A stretch of DNA of 64,000 nt, taken from assembly GCA_020249775.1 (NCBI GenBank), contig JADCFA010000009.1, forward strand, positions 1 to 64,000, in the 5' to 3' direction. Every line of letters begins with the position of its first letter. Position 1 is the first letter of the stretch. Position numbers and translations under genes: made by a program. The DNA is from Roseomonas sp. (lineage in GTDB: Bacteria > Pseudomonadota > Alphaproteobacteria > Acetobacterales > Acetobacteraceae). Below the pieces are notes generated by a model that was given only the letters and a program-made list of their open reading frames with translations, had not been told where the DNA came from and did not search any database. Shown here one piece after another: positions 25,252 through 34,772 of this stretch.

Positions 25252-25998
25252 GTGGATCGTAGCGTGACCACTCAGGCGCTTGGGCAGGCGGCCCATGACC
25301 TTTCCCTATGGGGCCTGTTTTTGCAGGCGGATTGGGTCGTCAAGGCGGTGATGATCGGGCTGCTGCTGGCCAGTATTTGGGTCTGGGCGGTGGTGTTTGA
25401 AAAAGTCGTTGCCATGCGGCGCATCAACAAGGCGGCGGATGGGTTTGAGGATCGCTTCTGGTCCGGCGGCAGCCTGGATGAGCTCTACGCACGTGAAGGT
25501 GAACAGCCGACACATCCCTTGGCGGCGGTGTTTGGTGCGGCGATGCGCGAATGGCGCCGCAGCGCTGGCGGGGCAAGCGTGCTGGGTGGTGCCAAGGAAC
25601 GCGTGGAACGCGCCATGGGCGTCACGATTGGGCGGGAGATGGAAAGGCTGGAACGCTGGATGGTGTTTCTGGCGTCCGTCGGTTCGGTCGGGCCATTTGT
25701 TGGGTTGTTCGGCACGGTCTGGGGGATCATGAATTCCTTCTCGGCCATTGCGGGGATGCAGAACACCAATCTGGCCGTGGTGGCGCCGGGGATTGCGGAA
25801 GCGCTGTTTGCCACCGCGATTGGCCTGGTCGCGGCGATCCCCGCCGTGCTGGCCTATAACAAGATCAATACGGACCTCGCGCGCTTTGCCGCGCGGTTGG
25901 AAGGTTTCGCGACCGAATTTGGTGCCATCCTGTCGCGCCAGACGGAAGCGGCGGCGAATGATGGCGGGCCGCGCAGCCCGAACCAGGCGGCGGAATAG
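25252..25998 (+). CDS. tolQ: Tol-Pal proton-channel subunit TolQ
   Basis: The 248-residue inner-membrane protein has three transmembrane helices (about 22-42, 138-162, 174-198) and the TolQ/ExbB/MotA signature FVGLFGTVWGIMNSF. With TolR it forms the proton-driven stator that energises TolA in outer-membrane constriction. GTG start preceded by AAGGAGATG. tolR follows after 3 nt. Confidence 0.95.
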   Translation: MDRSVTTQALGQAAHDLSLWGLFLQADWVVKAVMIGLLLASIWVWAVVFEKVVAMRRINKAADGFEDRFWSGGSLDELYAREGEQPTHPLAAVFGAAMREWRRSAGGASVLGGAKERVERAMGVTIGREMERLERWMVFLASVGSVGPFVGLFGTVWGIMNSFSAIAGMQNTNLAVVAPGIAEALFATAIGLVAAIPAVLAYNKINTDLARFAARLEGFATEFGAILSRQTEAAANDGGPRSPNQAAE

Positions 25999-26001
25999 GC
26001 C

Positions 26002-26544
26002 ATGGCGGCATCCCTTTCAGGCGGGCGGGCTTCCGGGCGGTCTCGCTACCGGCCCATGGCGGAAATCAATGTCACGCCGCTGGTGGATGTGATGCTGGTG
26101 CTGCTGATCATTTTCATGGTCGCGGCACCGCTGATGACGGTGGGCGTGCCGGTGGATTTGCCGAAAACCACTGCCCAGCCGCTCAATCAGGAAACCGAGC
26201 CGCTGACGATTACGGTCAATCCGGAGGGCAAGATTTTCTTGCAGGAAACCGAAGTGCCCTTGGAGGGCTTGGTTCCGCGCCTGCAGGCGATCATGCGTGA
26301 ACAGCCGCAAGGCGCGCCGGAGCGGCGGATTTTCGTGCGCGGCGACAAGGCCATTTCCTATGGCCGCGTGATGGAGGTGATGGGCACCATCGCCGGTGCG
26401 GGCTTTACCCGTGTGGCCCTGCTGGCGGAACAGCCGCAGGCGCCGCGCCCTGGCGCGGCGCCGGCAGGAAGGCCAGCGACCCAGCCGGCGCGCCCGGCAG
26501 CGCCGCCCGCTCAGCCCAATCGCCCGGCCCAGCAGCCCCGCTGA
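26002..26544 (+). CDS. tolR: Tol-Pal stator subunit TolR with Pro/Ala-rich tail
   Basis: One transmembrane helix (about 27-46) carries the proton-path D29 in NVTPLVDVMLVLLIIF. The periplasmic ExbD-like domain follows to about residue 142. The last 38 residues are Pro/Ala/Gln-rich low-complexity sequence, longer than in enteric TolR (about 142 residues in total). This tail, together with the Pro-rich TolA encoded next, suggests an unusual periplasmic linker arrangement, which is inference. Confidence 0.93.
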   Translation: MAASLSGGRASGRSRYRPMAEINVTPLVDVMLVLLIIFMVAAPLMTVGVPVDLPKTTAQPLNQETEPLTITVNPEGKIFLQETEVPLEGLVPRLQAIMREQPQGAPERRIFVRGDKAISYGRVMEVMGTIAGAGFTRVALLAEQPQAPRPGAAPAGRPATQPARPAAPPAQPNRPAQQPR

Positions 26545-26565
26545 AGGGCGGGGGAGGAGAGAGCC

Positions 26566-27588
26566 TTGCCCCGGGCCCAGCCCGATAAGCGCCTGAATAA
26601 GTGGCTGATGGTCTCGGCGGGGCTGCATGCCGCGCTGCTGGCCATCGGAGCCCTGTTCTCGCTTGCGCGGTCCATCCCCGAACCGCAGGAACAGGGGATC
26701 GCGGTGGAGTTGGTGGCCCCCGGCCCGGCGCAGATGGCGCGGGCTGACACGCCCTCACCGAACCCGGCGCAGACCTCGACCCCCAACCCAGCACCGCCGA
26801 CGCCGGAACCGCCAGCGCCCGAGCCGCCGCGCAATGCGCCGCCGCAGCCAACCCCGCCACCGCCGCCTCCACCGCCGGCGCCCGCCGCTGCGCCAACGCC
26901 CGCGCCACCAAGCCCGGCACGGCCCACGCCGCCCGCGCCAGCCCCCGCGCCAAGCCCCGAGCCTTCGCCCGCGCCGCGCGTGCAGCCGCAAACCCCGGCG
27001 CAGCAGCCAAACCCGCCGCAGCAACAGGCGGCACAGCCACCGCGCCCGGAACCGCCCTTGCCGCTGCCGCCACCCCCGGTGCCGCCGCCGCCTGAGCCAT
27101 CGCGTCAGGCAGGCACGGGGCAGACACCGCCCGTGGCACGGCCGCAGGAAAACAGCACTTCGGTGCAGAATACGCTGGAGCGGTTGCGCAACGCGCAGCA
27201 GCAGGACCGTGCCCCGACGGCGCGGCCCAATCCTTCCGGCGCGCCGCGCCAGGGGGGCGGTTCGCCCACTGGTAATGCGCCGCTGACTCAGGGTGAAATC
27301 CGTGGCCTCGCGGCTCAGGTAGAAGAATGCTGGAATGTGGATGCTGGCATGCTCGGGCTTGAAGGCATTGTTGTTGAATTGCGCGTGCAGCTTGATGGCC
27401 AGGGCAATGTTCGCAATGTGGTGCCGGCGGGGAATATGCCGACCGATCCGCGCGTGCGGTCTGTATTCGAATCGGCGCGGCGTGCTTTATTGTCGCCTGC
27501 ATGCAATCCGTTGAAGGTGCCTGCCGATAAATTGCAGACAGTGATGGCTTCCACCTTTCGCTTCAATCCGCGCGGGCTGGTGCGCTGA
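26566..27588 (+). CDS. tolA: TolA/TonB-like periplasm-spanning protein, proline-rich
   Basis: The 340-residue protein has an N-terminal membrane anchor (about 13-35, WLMVSAGLHAALLAIGALFS), a long linker (52-190) made almost wholly of Pro, Ala, Gln, Glu and Thr, and a C-terminal TolA/TonB domain (about 240-340, AQVEECWNVDAGMLGL and VELRVQLDGQGNV). It couples TolQR energy to TolB/Pal. Enteric TolA has an Ala/Lys-rich alpha-helical linker; here it is a polyproline-type linker as in TonB. It starts at TTG with GGAGGAG upstream. Position in the operon fixes the identity. Confidence 0.9.
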   Translation: MPRAQPDKRLNKWLMVSAGLHAALLAIGALFSLARSIPEPQEQGIAVELVAPGPAQMARADTPSPNPAQTSTPNPAPPTPEPPAPEPPRNAPPQPTPPPPPPPPAPAAAPTPAPPSPARPTPPAPAPAPSPEPSPAPRVQPQTPAQQPNPPQQQAAQPPRPEPPLPLPPPPVPPPPEPSRQAGTGQTPPVARPQENSTSVQNTLERLRNAQQQDRAPTARPNPSGAPRQGGGSPTGNAPLTQGEIRGLAAQVEECWNVDAGMLGLEGIVVELRVQLDGQGNVRNVVPAGNMPTDPRVRSVFESARRALLSPACNPLKVPADKLQTVMASTFRFNPRGLVR

Positions 27589-27595
27589 ATTCGGG

Positions 27596-28951
27596 ATGAT
27601 GAGTATGACAACAAGACGCTCCCTTCTGCTTAGTGCCGCAGGCGCGGTGACGGTCTCGGCGCTTGCGGGCGCACCTGATACGGCCTTTGCGCAAGGGGCG
27701 GTGATTGACATCACCCGCGCGCGCACCAACCCGATCCCGATTGCCATTCCGGATTTCGCGGGGGTTGGCGATGGCCAGCGTTTCGGGCGCGATATTGCGC
27801 GCGTGGTGCAGGATAATTTGCGCAATTCCGGGCTGTTCCGCCCGGTGCAGCGCCAGGCCTTCATCCAAACGCCGGAAGGTGCCGCGGAGAGGCCGCGCTT
27901 TCCGGATTGGCGCGTGATTGGCGCGCAGGCGCTGACAACGGGGCGGGCAGATTTGCAGGGCGGTAACTTGCGTGTCGAATTCCGCCTTTGGGATATACTG
28001 CCGGAAAGCCAGTTGGTAGGAACCGCCTTTTCCGCGCCATCCAGCAATTGGCGGCGCATCGCGCATCTGATCTCTGACGCCATTTATGAAAGATTGCTGG
28101 GCGAGAAAGGCTATTTTGATACACGCATCGTCTATATCGCGGAATCCGGCCCGCGTGACCGCAGGCTGCGCCGGCTCGCGATCATGGATCAGGATGGTGA
28201 AAACAATGCCTTCCTGACCGATGGGCGCGAAGCGGCACTGACGCCGCGTTTCCATCCGGCAGCAGATCGCGTTGCCTTCATGTCCTATCAAAACCGCGAA
28301 CAGCCGCGCGTTGTGTTGTTTGATTTGAACACGCGCGGCCTGCAAGTGCTCGGCAATTTTCCGGGCATGACGCTTTCACCGCGTTTCGCGCCTGATGGCC
28401 GTTCCGTGGTGCTTTCGGCCATGCGCGGCGGCGATGCAAATATCTATGCGGTTGATTTGGCGAGCCGGCGCGAAAGGCAGCTCACCAGCGGCAGCGCCTT
28501 GGATGTCAGCCCCTGCTATTCGCCCGATGGCACGCAGATTGTGTTCAATTCCGATCGCGGCGGCGATCAGCAGCTTTATGTGATGGATGCGAATGGCGGC
28601 GGCCTGCGCCGCATTTCCTTCGGCCGCGGGCGCTACGCCACACCGGTCTGGTCCCCGCGCGGTGATTTGATTGCCTTCACCCGCTTCGGCAGCGGCAGCT
28701 TCGCCATTGGCGTGATGCGCCCCGATGGCTCGGGCGAGCGTATCCTGTCCGAGGGCTGGAAGATGGAAGCGCCAAGCTTTGCGCCCAATGGCCGCATGCT
28801 GGTCTTTGGCCGGGAAACCCGCGCCACCGATGCACGCGGCGGCGGTTTTTCAGCGCGCATCCACACCATAGACATTGCGGGCTTCAATGAACGCCCCTTG
28901 CCGACGCCAACGGACGCGACCGATCCGACCTGGTCGCCCCTGCTTTCCTGA
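27596..28951 (+). CDS. tolB: Tol-Pal periplasmic beta-propeller TolB
   Basis: The 451-residue protein has a signal peptide with a twin-arginine-like pair (TTRRSLLLSAAGAVTVSALA). An N-terminal alpha/beta domain covers about residues 35-180. A six-bladed propeller of PD40-type repeats follows, with recurring blocks such as SPCYSPDGTQIVFNSDRGG and WSPRGDLIAFTRFGSG. It binds Pal and TolA. The operon position is canonical. Confidence 0.95.
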   Translation: MMSMTTRRSLLLSAAGAVTVSALAGAPDTAFAQGAVIDITRARTNPIPIAIPDFAGVGDGQRFGRDIARVVQDNLRNSGLFRPVQRQAFIQTPEGAAERPRFPDWRVIGAQALTTGRADLQGGNLRVEFRLWDILPESQLVGTAFSAPSSNWRRIAHLISDAIYERLLGEKGYFDTRIVYIAESGPRDRRLRRLAIMDQDGENNAFLTDGREAALTPRFHPAADRVAFMSYQNREQPRVVLFDLNTRGLQVLGNFPGMTLSPRFAPDGRSVVLSAMRGGDANIYAVDLASRRERQLTSGSALDVSPCYSPDGTQIVFNSDRGGDQQLYVMDANGGGLRRISFGRGRYATPVWSPRGDLIAFTRFGSGSFAIGVMRPDGSGERILSEGWKMEAPSFAPNGRMLVFGRETRATDARGGGFSARIHTIDIAGFNERPLPTPTDATDPTWSPLLS

Positions 28952-29040
28952 AGGTTTTCATTAGGTTTTGGCTTGACCGCGGCGGATCAAGCCTTTACCG
29001 CAGCGCACAAAGTTACGTTTTTCCTGAAAGGAAACCGGTC

Positions 29041-29505
29041 ATGAAGTTGAAATTCCTTGGTATTGCAGGCCTAGCGTTGCTCGCCGCCTGCTCCAGCTCC
29101 GAGAATAGCAGCAGCACGGGGGCCGGCATGGGCGCCGGCAATATCCGCCCCGGCAGCCAGGAAGATCTGGTCGCGAATGTGGGCGACCGCGTCTTCTTTG
29201 ATTTTGATCGCAGCAATATCCGCGCCGATCAGCGCCCGGTGTTGCAGCGCCAGGCGGAATGGATGGGCCGCTACCCGGAAGTGCGGGTGCAGGTGGAAGG
29301 CCATACGGATGAACGCGGCACGCGCGAATACAATCTGGCGCTCGGTCAGCGCCGCGCCAATGCCGCGCGCGATGTGCTGGTGGCGGGTGGCGTGAATCCG
29401 TCGCGAGTTTCCACCATCTCCTTCGGCAAGGATCAGCCGGCGGCGTTGGGTTCGGATGAAAGCGCCTGGGCCCAGAACCGCCGCGCCGTCACGGTGGTGC
29501 GGTAA
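29041..29505 (+). CDS. pal: Peptidoglycan-associated lipoprotein Pal
   Basis: The 154-residue protein has a lipoprotein signal with lipobox LLAACSS (acylated Cys near residue 17). A Ser/Gly linker and an OmpA-like domain follow, with the peptidoglycan-binding segment VEGHTDERGTREYNLALG. It anchors the outer membrane to the wall and recruits TolB. GAAAGGAAAC precedes the ATG. Length is typical. Confidence 0.96.
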   Translation: MKLKFLGIAGLALLAACSSSENSSSTGAGMGAGNIRPGSQEDLVANVGDRVFFDFDRSNIRADQRPVLQRQAEWMGRYPEVRVQVEGHTDERGTREYNLALGQRRANAARDVLVAGGVNPSRVSTISFGKDQPAALGSDESAWAQNRRAVTVVR

Positions 29506-29544
29506 GGGGAAGCGGCGCTGCCTCGGCGGCGCCTCTTGATCAGT

Positions 29545-30399
29545 ATGTCATACGCAGCCTTTGTCTTCCGCTTGGCCGTTTTGGGTCTTGGTTTGGCGCT
29601 TGCCGCCCCTGCGCATGCCCAGGTGGAAACGCGGGAGGGCATTGCGCTGCAAAACCAAATCCTGGATTTGCGCCGGGAAATTGAGGCGCTGCGCCGTGGT
29701 GGTGGCGGCGCTCTGCCGGCACCCAGCGCGCCGTCGCGCGCGCCCGCCGCTTCGGGCGATTTGGTGCAGCAATTGCTCGTGCGCGTGCAGGAGCTTGAGG
29801 AAGAAAACCGCCGCCTGCGCGGACGGCTTGATGTGGCCGATAATAATGATCGGCAAATGCGCGCCGAGGTGGAAAAGCTGCGCGGTGATTTGGATTTCCG
29901 CCTGCAAGCGCTCGAGAGAGGGGCTGGCCGGCCGGCCGCCCCGCGCCCTCCTCAGCCGGGGCCGGGGGTGCAAACCCCACCAGCCCCGGCCAGCCCGGCA
30001 CCCTCCAACGCCCCTAGAACGCCTGAGCGCGCCATCGCCGATGGGCAGGCGGCACTTGCCCGGCGTGATTTCCCGGCGGCCGAAGCCGCCGCGCGGGAAG
30101 CGATCCGCGCCCGCCCGGGCGCGCGCGCCCAGGATGCGTCCTTGCTGCTGGGCGATGCGCTGATGGGCAAGCGGGATTTCCAGAACGCCGCCCTTGCCTA
30201 TGACGAGGCCTATAGCCGCAACCGCCAGGGCGCCCGTGCGCCAGAGGCGATGATCGGCCTTGCCAATGCCTTCCAGGGTTTTGGCGCGCGGCGCGAAGCC
30301 TGTGAGACCTTGGATAATTTGCGCTCCAACTTCCCTAACCTGTCGGGTCCGCAGGCGGAACGCGCGGCCGATAGCCGGCGGCGCGCGCAATGCCGGTGA
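29545..30399 (+). CDS. cpoB: Cell-division coordinator CpoB (YbgF), TPR protein
   Basis: The 284-residue periplasmic protein has a signal peptide (LAVLGLGLALAAPAHA), an N-terminal coiled coil (about 25-125, with heptads in LVQQLLVRVQELEEENRRLR), a Pro-rich linker, and a C-terminal TPR domain. CpoB links Tol-Pal to septal peptidoglycan synthesis. The ATG at 29545 begins the signal peptide; a TTG at 29536 is in the same frame. A 9-bp imperfect hairpin lies between pal and this gene. Confidence 0.9.
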   Translation: MSYAAFVFRLAVLGLGLALAAPAHAQVETREGIALQNQILDLRREIEALRRGGGGALPAPSAPSRAPAASGDLVQQLLVRVQELEEENRRLRGRLDVADNNDRQMRAEVEKLRGDLDFRLQALERGAGRPAAPRPPQPGPGVQTPPAPASPAPSNAPRTPERAIADGQAALARRDFPAAEAAAREAIRARPGARAQDASLLLGDALMGKRDFQNAALAYDEAYSRNRQGARAPEAMIGLANAFQGFGARREACETLDNLRSNFPNLSGPQAERAADSRRRAQCR

Positions 30400-30470
30400 G
30401 ATAAGCCAATGGGGATAGCCCGCTTCCTGCGCTGAGCCTGCCGGTCAGCCGCGCCGAATTCGCCGCCGCC

Positions 30471-31676
30471 ATGGCGCCGCTTGGGCCATTCGGCGCGGCG
30501 CCCTTGCTTGCGGTGGCTGTCTCGGGCGGGCCGCATAGTCTGGCGACTGCCTTGCTCGCGCGGGATTGGGTCGCGGCGCGCGGGGGCAGCGTTTTGGCGC
30601 TGGTTGCGGATCATGGGCTGCGCCCCGAAAGCGGGGCTGAGGCCGATCATGTCATGGGGCTTTTGGCCAAGGCCGGGATCGCGGCGGAATGCCTGCGCCT
30701 TGGCTTGCCCGCAGGCGCAAGGCTGCAGGAACGCGCGCGCGCCGCGCGGCTGGCCGCGTTGACTGAGGCCGCGGCGCATCATGGCTGCCCCTGGCTATTG
30801 CTTGGCCATCATCGCGGTGATCAGGCGGAAACCCTGGCCTTTCGCGCCTTGCGCGGCAGTGGCGCGGCAGGGCTGGCGGCCATGGCGCCGATCCGTGTGG
30901 CGCCCGCGTGCCTGATCCTGCGCCCCTTGCTTGGCTTTGCCCCCGCTCGGCTGGAGGCGGTGGTCGCCGCCGCCGGGATCACGCCGGCGCGTGATCCTTC
31001 CAATGACAATCCGCGCTTTGCCCGCATCTGCCTGCGCCAAGCCCTGGGCGATCCAGGCGGGGAGGGTGAGGGGGTGCGCGCCCTTGCCGCAGCATCGGCG
31101 GCTTTCGCGCGCCGCCGCGCAAGGCAGGAAGCCGCACTACTGGACCGGCTGGCGACAGCCGCCGATATCTATCCGGAAGCCTATGCCTGGCTGGACCCCA
31201 GGGCACTCGGCACCGATGCGCTTGGTGTGGCGGCGCTGGCGCGCCTGATCGGCCTGATCGGCGGGGCAGCCTGGCCGGTCCCGCTTGGCGCAACGGCAGT
31301 GCTGCTGGCGCGCGGCGGCGGCAGCCTCGCCGGCGCTTGGGTGCGCCCCGGCGCGGGCGGACGCCTTCTGGTGGTGCGAGACCCCGGCCTGATTGCGCCA
31401 GCGCTGCCCTTGGCGCCCCCTTTTCTCTGGGATGGGCGGTTTTCGGTGAGCGGCCCGGCGCGGCAAGGCTGGCATTGCGCGGCCTTGGGCGCGGCAGCGG
31501 CCACCTTCCGGCACCAGACCAAAACGCCATTGGCCGCGCTTCGCGCCCTGCCAGCGCTTTGGGATGAAAAGGGAAAGCTGGCAGTCCTGCCCGGGCTGTT
31601 CTATGCTGAGGGTGTGGAAGCTTCAGCTTGGCGCCTGGTCTTTGCCCCGAAGGGCGGCGGCCTGCCGCCGGGCTGA
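30471..31676 (+). CDS. tilS: tRNA(Ile)-lysidine synthetase TilS with altered PP-loop motif
   Basis: TilS converts C34 of tRNA-Ile(CAU) to lysidine. Gene order (cpoB-tilS-ftsH) and the segments LVADHGLRPESGAEADHV, LLGHHRGDQAETLAFRALRGSG and TPARDPSNDNPRFARI identify it. The ATP PP-loop reads SGGPHS (residues 18-23) instead of the usual SGGxDS, so His22 replaces a catalytic aspartate. The ATG at 30471 gives 401 residues; family-like residues (SRAEFAAA) lie in frame just upstream without a standard start codon, so the true start may be slightly earlier. An essential gene is not expected to be dead, so the substitution needs an explanation. Confidence 0.88.
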   Translation: MAPLGPFGAAPLLAVAVSGGPHSLATALLARDWVAARGGSVLALVADHGLRPESGAEADHVMGLLAKAGIAAECLRLGLPAGARLQERARAARLAALTEAAAHHGCPWLLLGHHRGDQAETLAFRALRGSGAAGLAAMAPIRVAPACLILRPLLGFAPARLEAVVAAAGITPARDPSNDNPRFARICLRQALGDPGGEGEGVRALAAASAAFARRRARQEAALLDRLATAADIYPEAYAWLDPRALGTDALGVAALARLIGLIGGAAWPVPLGATAVLLARGGGSLAGAWVRPGAGGRLLVVRDPGLIAPALPLAPPFLWDGRFSVSGPARQGWHCAALGAAAATFRHQTKTPLAALRALPALWDEKGKLAVLPGLFYAEGVEASAWRLVFAPKGGGLPPG

Positions 31677-31796
31677 TCACGCTTTTACGGCTGGAAGATT
31701 TCGCGCGGGTCATTCAAGATGCGTGAAGCGTCACTATGTATGCTGGTAGCGGGCGGCGGATAACGCCGGCAGGCTCCTGAAGATGGAAGGGTCGCG

Positions 31797-33719
31797 GTGA
31801 ATAATTTCAGCCGAAACATGGCTTTATGGGTGATCGTGGCGCTGCTGCTGGTGGCGCTGTTCAACCTGTTTCAACCAAGCGGTTCCAGCCGCCCGGGCAC
31901 CTCTCAAGTCGCCTATTCCGACTTTTTGAATGAGGTGCAGGCCGGCCATGTGCGCGATGTCACCATCCAGGGCCGCACCCTGACCGGCCAGCTCAGCGAT
32001 GGCCGCCAATTCACCACCTATACGCCGGAAGACCCGGCGCTGATTTCGCGCCTGACGGAAAAGGGCGTGCGCGTGGTGGCGCGGCCCGAGGAGGCCGAGG
32101 TTAATCCGCTGCTGCATTACCTCGCTTCCTGGTTCCCGATGCTGCTGCTGATTGGCGTGTGGATTTTCTTCATGCGTCAGATGCAGGGCGGCGGCGGCCG
32201 CGCCATGGGTTTCGGCAAGTCCCGCGCCAAGCTGCTGACCGAAAAGCAGGGCCGCGTGACGTTTGATGATGTCGCCGGCATTGACGAAGCCAAGGCGGAG
32301 CTTGAGGAAATTGTCGAATTCCTGCGCGATCCGCAGAAATTCCAGCGCCTGGGCGGCAAGATCCCGAAGGGTGTGCTGCTGGTGGGCCCGCCTGGCACAG
32401 GGAAGACCTTGTTGGCCCGGTCCATTGCTGGCGAAGCGAATGTGCCCTTCTTCACGATTTCCGGTTCGGATTTCGTTGAAATGTTCGTGGGTGTTGGCGC
32501 ATCGCGCGTGCGTGACATGTTCGAACAGGGCAAGAAGAATGCGCCTTGCATCATCTTCATTGACGAAATTGACGCGGTCGGGCGGCATCGCGGCGCCGGG
32601 CTTGGCGGCGGCAATGATGAGCGCGAACAGACGCTCAATCAGATGCTTGTCGAAATGGACGGGTTTGAGAGCAATGAGGGCGTGATCCTGATTGCCGCGA
32701 CCAACCGCCCGGATGTGCTGGACCCCGCTTTGTTGCGCCCCGGCCGTTTCGACCGGCAGGTTGTGGTGCCCAATCCGGATGTGAATGGGCGTGAGAAAAT
32801 CCTGCGCGTGCATATGCGCAAGGTGCCGCTCGCTTCCGATGTGGACCCCAAGGTGATTGCGCGTGGCACGCCGGGTTTCTCGGGTGCTGATCTCGCGAAC
32901 CTTGTGAATGAAGCTGCCTTGTTGGCGGCGCGTACGGGTCGGCGTACGGTTGGCATGGCGGAATTCGAAGCCGCCAAGGACAAGGTGCTGATGGGCGCGG
33001 AACGGCGCAGCCTGGTCATGTCTGAAGCCGAAAAGCGCATGACCGCTTATCATGAAGCGGGCCATGCTTTGGTGGCAATGAATGAACCGGAATGTGACCC
33101 GGTGCATAAGGCCACCATTATTCCGCGTGGCCGCGCGCTTGGCTTGGTGATGTCCCTGCCGGAAGGGGATCGCTATTCCAAGCACAAATCCAAGCTCAAG
33201 GCGGAACTCGCCATGGCGATGGGTGGTCGTGTGGCGGAAGAACTGATCTTCGGTGCCGATAAGGTCAGCAATGGCGCCTCCGGCGACATCAAGATGGCGA
33301 CCAATCAGGCGCGCATGATGGTGACCGAATGGGGCATGAGTGAAAAGCTTGGCATGATCGCCTATGGCGATAATAGCCAGGAGGTTTTCCTCGGCCATTC
33401 CGTGACACAAACGAAGAATGTCTCGGAAGAAACCGCGCGCATGATTGATGCGGAAATCCGCGGCATTATTGATGGTGCCTATGCGCGCGCCACAAAAATC
33501 CTGACCGAAAAAATGGATGAACTCCATTTGCTGGCGAAGGGTTTGCTGGAGCATGAAACGCTGAGCGGCGATGAAATCCGTCAGGTGATCAATGGCGAAC
33601 CCGTGGTGCGCAATCGCCCGGATGAGCCGGTGAATCAGGGCCGCGGCAGCGTGCCGACGGCGGGGCGGCCGAGCATGCGCCCCGGTGGGCTATCCCCAGG
33701 CGCCGCACCCGCCACCTGA
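31797..33719 (+). CDS. ftsH: Membrane AAA+ metalloprotease FtsH
   Basis: The 640-residue protease degrades unassembled membrane proteins and regulators such as RpoH and LpxC. Two transmembrane helices (9-26, 108-126) flank a periplasmic domain. Walker A is GPPGTGKT (197-204) and Walker [12 protein letters not shown]. The SRH region follows, and the zinc site is HEAGH at 419-423. GTG start with GGAAGGG upstream. The C-terminal 35 residues are low-complexity and polar, as usual. Confidence 0.97.
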   Translation: MNNFSRNMALWVIVALLLVALFNLFQPSGSSRPGTSQVAYSDFLNEVQAGHVRDVTIQGRTLTGQLSDGRQFTTYTPEDPALISRLTEKGVRVVARPEEAEVNPLLHYLASWFPMLLLIGVWIFFMRQMQGGGGRAMGFGKSRAKLLTEKQGRVTFDDVAGIDEAKAELEEIVEFLRDPQKFQRLGGKIPKGVLLVGPPGTGKTLLARSIAGEANVPFFTISGSDFVEMFVGVGASRVRDMFEQGKKNAPCIIFIDEIDAVGRHRGAGLGGGNDEREQTLNQMLVEMDGFESNEGVILIAATNRPDVLDPALLRPGRFDRQVVVPNPDVNGREKILRVHMRKVPLASDVDPKVIARGTPGFSGADLANLVNEAALLAARTGRRTVGMAEFEAAKDKVLMGAERRSLVMSEAEKRMTAYHEAGHALVAMNEPECDPVHKATIIPRGRALGLVMSLPEGDRYSKHKSKLKAELAMAMGGRVAEELIFGADKVSNGASGDIKMATNQARMMVTEWGMSEKLGMIAYGDNSQEVFLGHSVTQTKNVSEETARMIDAEIRGIIDGAYARATKILTEKMDELHLLAKGLLEHETLSGDEIRQVINGEPVVRNRPDEPVNQGRGSVPTAGRPSMRPGGLSPGAAPAT

Positions 33720-33722
33720 ACC

Positions 33723-34766
33723 GTGGCGCGCGAGCGTTGGCTGCATCCGCTGGGCCTGTTGTCAGGCCCAGCCGCGTTTCGGGCGATTGGTGAAGGCCAG
33801 GCGCTTCCTTTGCAGGGGGGCGATCTGGCCTTTTCCTTGGCGCGGCTGATCGAAGATGGGCGAGAGCTCGTGACCCTGCCTGTTGCCGCGCTGCCGGAAG
33901 AATGGGGTGATGAGATCGAGGCCATCACCGCGCGGCCCTTGCCCTTTGCCGGGCTTGTCAGCGCTCGCCCGCTGGTGATGGGCATTCTGAACGTCACGCC
34001 CGATAGTTTTTCCGATGGCGGGCGGCATTTTGATCCCAGCGCGGCGATTGAAGCGGGCCATGCCATGCTGCAAGCGGGCGCGGATATTCTGGATGTCGGC
34101 GGGGAATCCACGCGGCCCGGCGCGGAACCGGTTGCACCAGAGGCGGAAATCGCCCGCGTCATCCCGGTGGTGCGGGAATTGGCCAAGGCCGCGCCAGTCA
34201 GCATAGACACACGCCATGCCGCAACCATGCAGGCCGCCTTGGAAGCCGGCGCTGAAATCATCAATGACGTGACTGCGCTGCGCCATGATCCGGCGGCGGT
34301 GGATGTGCTGACACGCACGCAGACACCGGTGGTGCTGATGCATATGCCGGGCACTGACCCGCGCGAGATGCAGGCGCAGGCCGATTACGCCGATGTGGTG
34401 TTGGAGGTAGCGCGCTTTCTGCGCGACCGTGTGGCCACACTGGAAGCGCTCGGCATTGCGCGCGGGCGGATCGCGATTGATCCTGGCATCGGCTTTGGCA
34501 AGACCATGGCGCATAACCTTGCCTTGATCGAAGCCCTGCCCATTCTGGCGGGGATTGGCTGCCCGATCATGTTGGGCGCATCGCGCAAGCGCTTCATCGG
34601 CACGCTATCGGGGGTGGAACAGGCCGAGGCGCGGCTTGCTGGCAGCCTGGCCGTGGCCTTGGCAGGTGCAGCGCGCGGCGCGGCCATTCTGCGCGTGCAT
34701 GATGTGGCGGAAACCATTCAGGCGCTGGCTGTGTGGCAGGCTTGCGCGAATGGCCGGGCGGGCTGA
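33723..34766 (+). CDS. folP: Dihydropteroate synthase FolP
   Basis: FolP condenses p-aminobenzoate with hydroxymethyl-dihydropterin diphosphate in folate synthesis. The catalytic domain starts near residue 80 with VMGILNVTPDSFSDGGRHFD; VGGESTRPGAEPV, DTRHAATMQAALEAG and INDVTALRHDP follow. At 347 residues it carries about 75 extra N-terminal residues compared with minimal enzymes, a form common in alphaproteobacteria. It begins at GTG three bases after ftsH. The usual downstream neighbour glmM is replaced by a flavin monooxygenase gene. Confidence 0.94.
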   Translation: MARERWLHPLGLLSGPAAFRAIGEGQALPLQGGDLAFSLARLIEDGRELVTLPVAALPEEWGDEIEAITARPLPFAGLVSARPLVMGILNVTPDSFSDGGRHFDPSAAIEAGHAMLQAGADILDVGGESTRPGAEPVAPEAEIARVIPVVRELAKAAPVSIDTRHAATMQAALEAGAEIINDVTALRHDPAAVDVLTRTQTPVVLMHMPGTDPREMQAQADYADVVLEVARFLRDRVATLEALGIARGRIAIDPGIGFGKTMAHNLALIEALPILAGIGCPIMLGASRKRFIGTLSGVEQAEARLAGSLAVALAGAARGAAILRVHDVAETIQALAVWQACANGRAG

Positions 34767-34772
34767 TGAATC

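Noticed and set aside
26405-27502. 365-codon minus-strand frame opposite tolR/tolA, Ala/Arg-rich
   Set aside because: It is the antisense of the proline-rich linker; low complexity only.
31824-33554. 576-codon minus-strand frame opposite ftsH
   Set aside because: It is a shadow of ftsH caused by GC-rich codon bias; residues are His/Arg-rich and match nothing.
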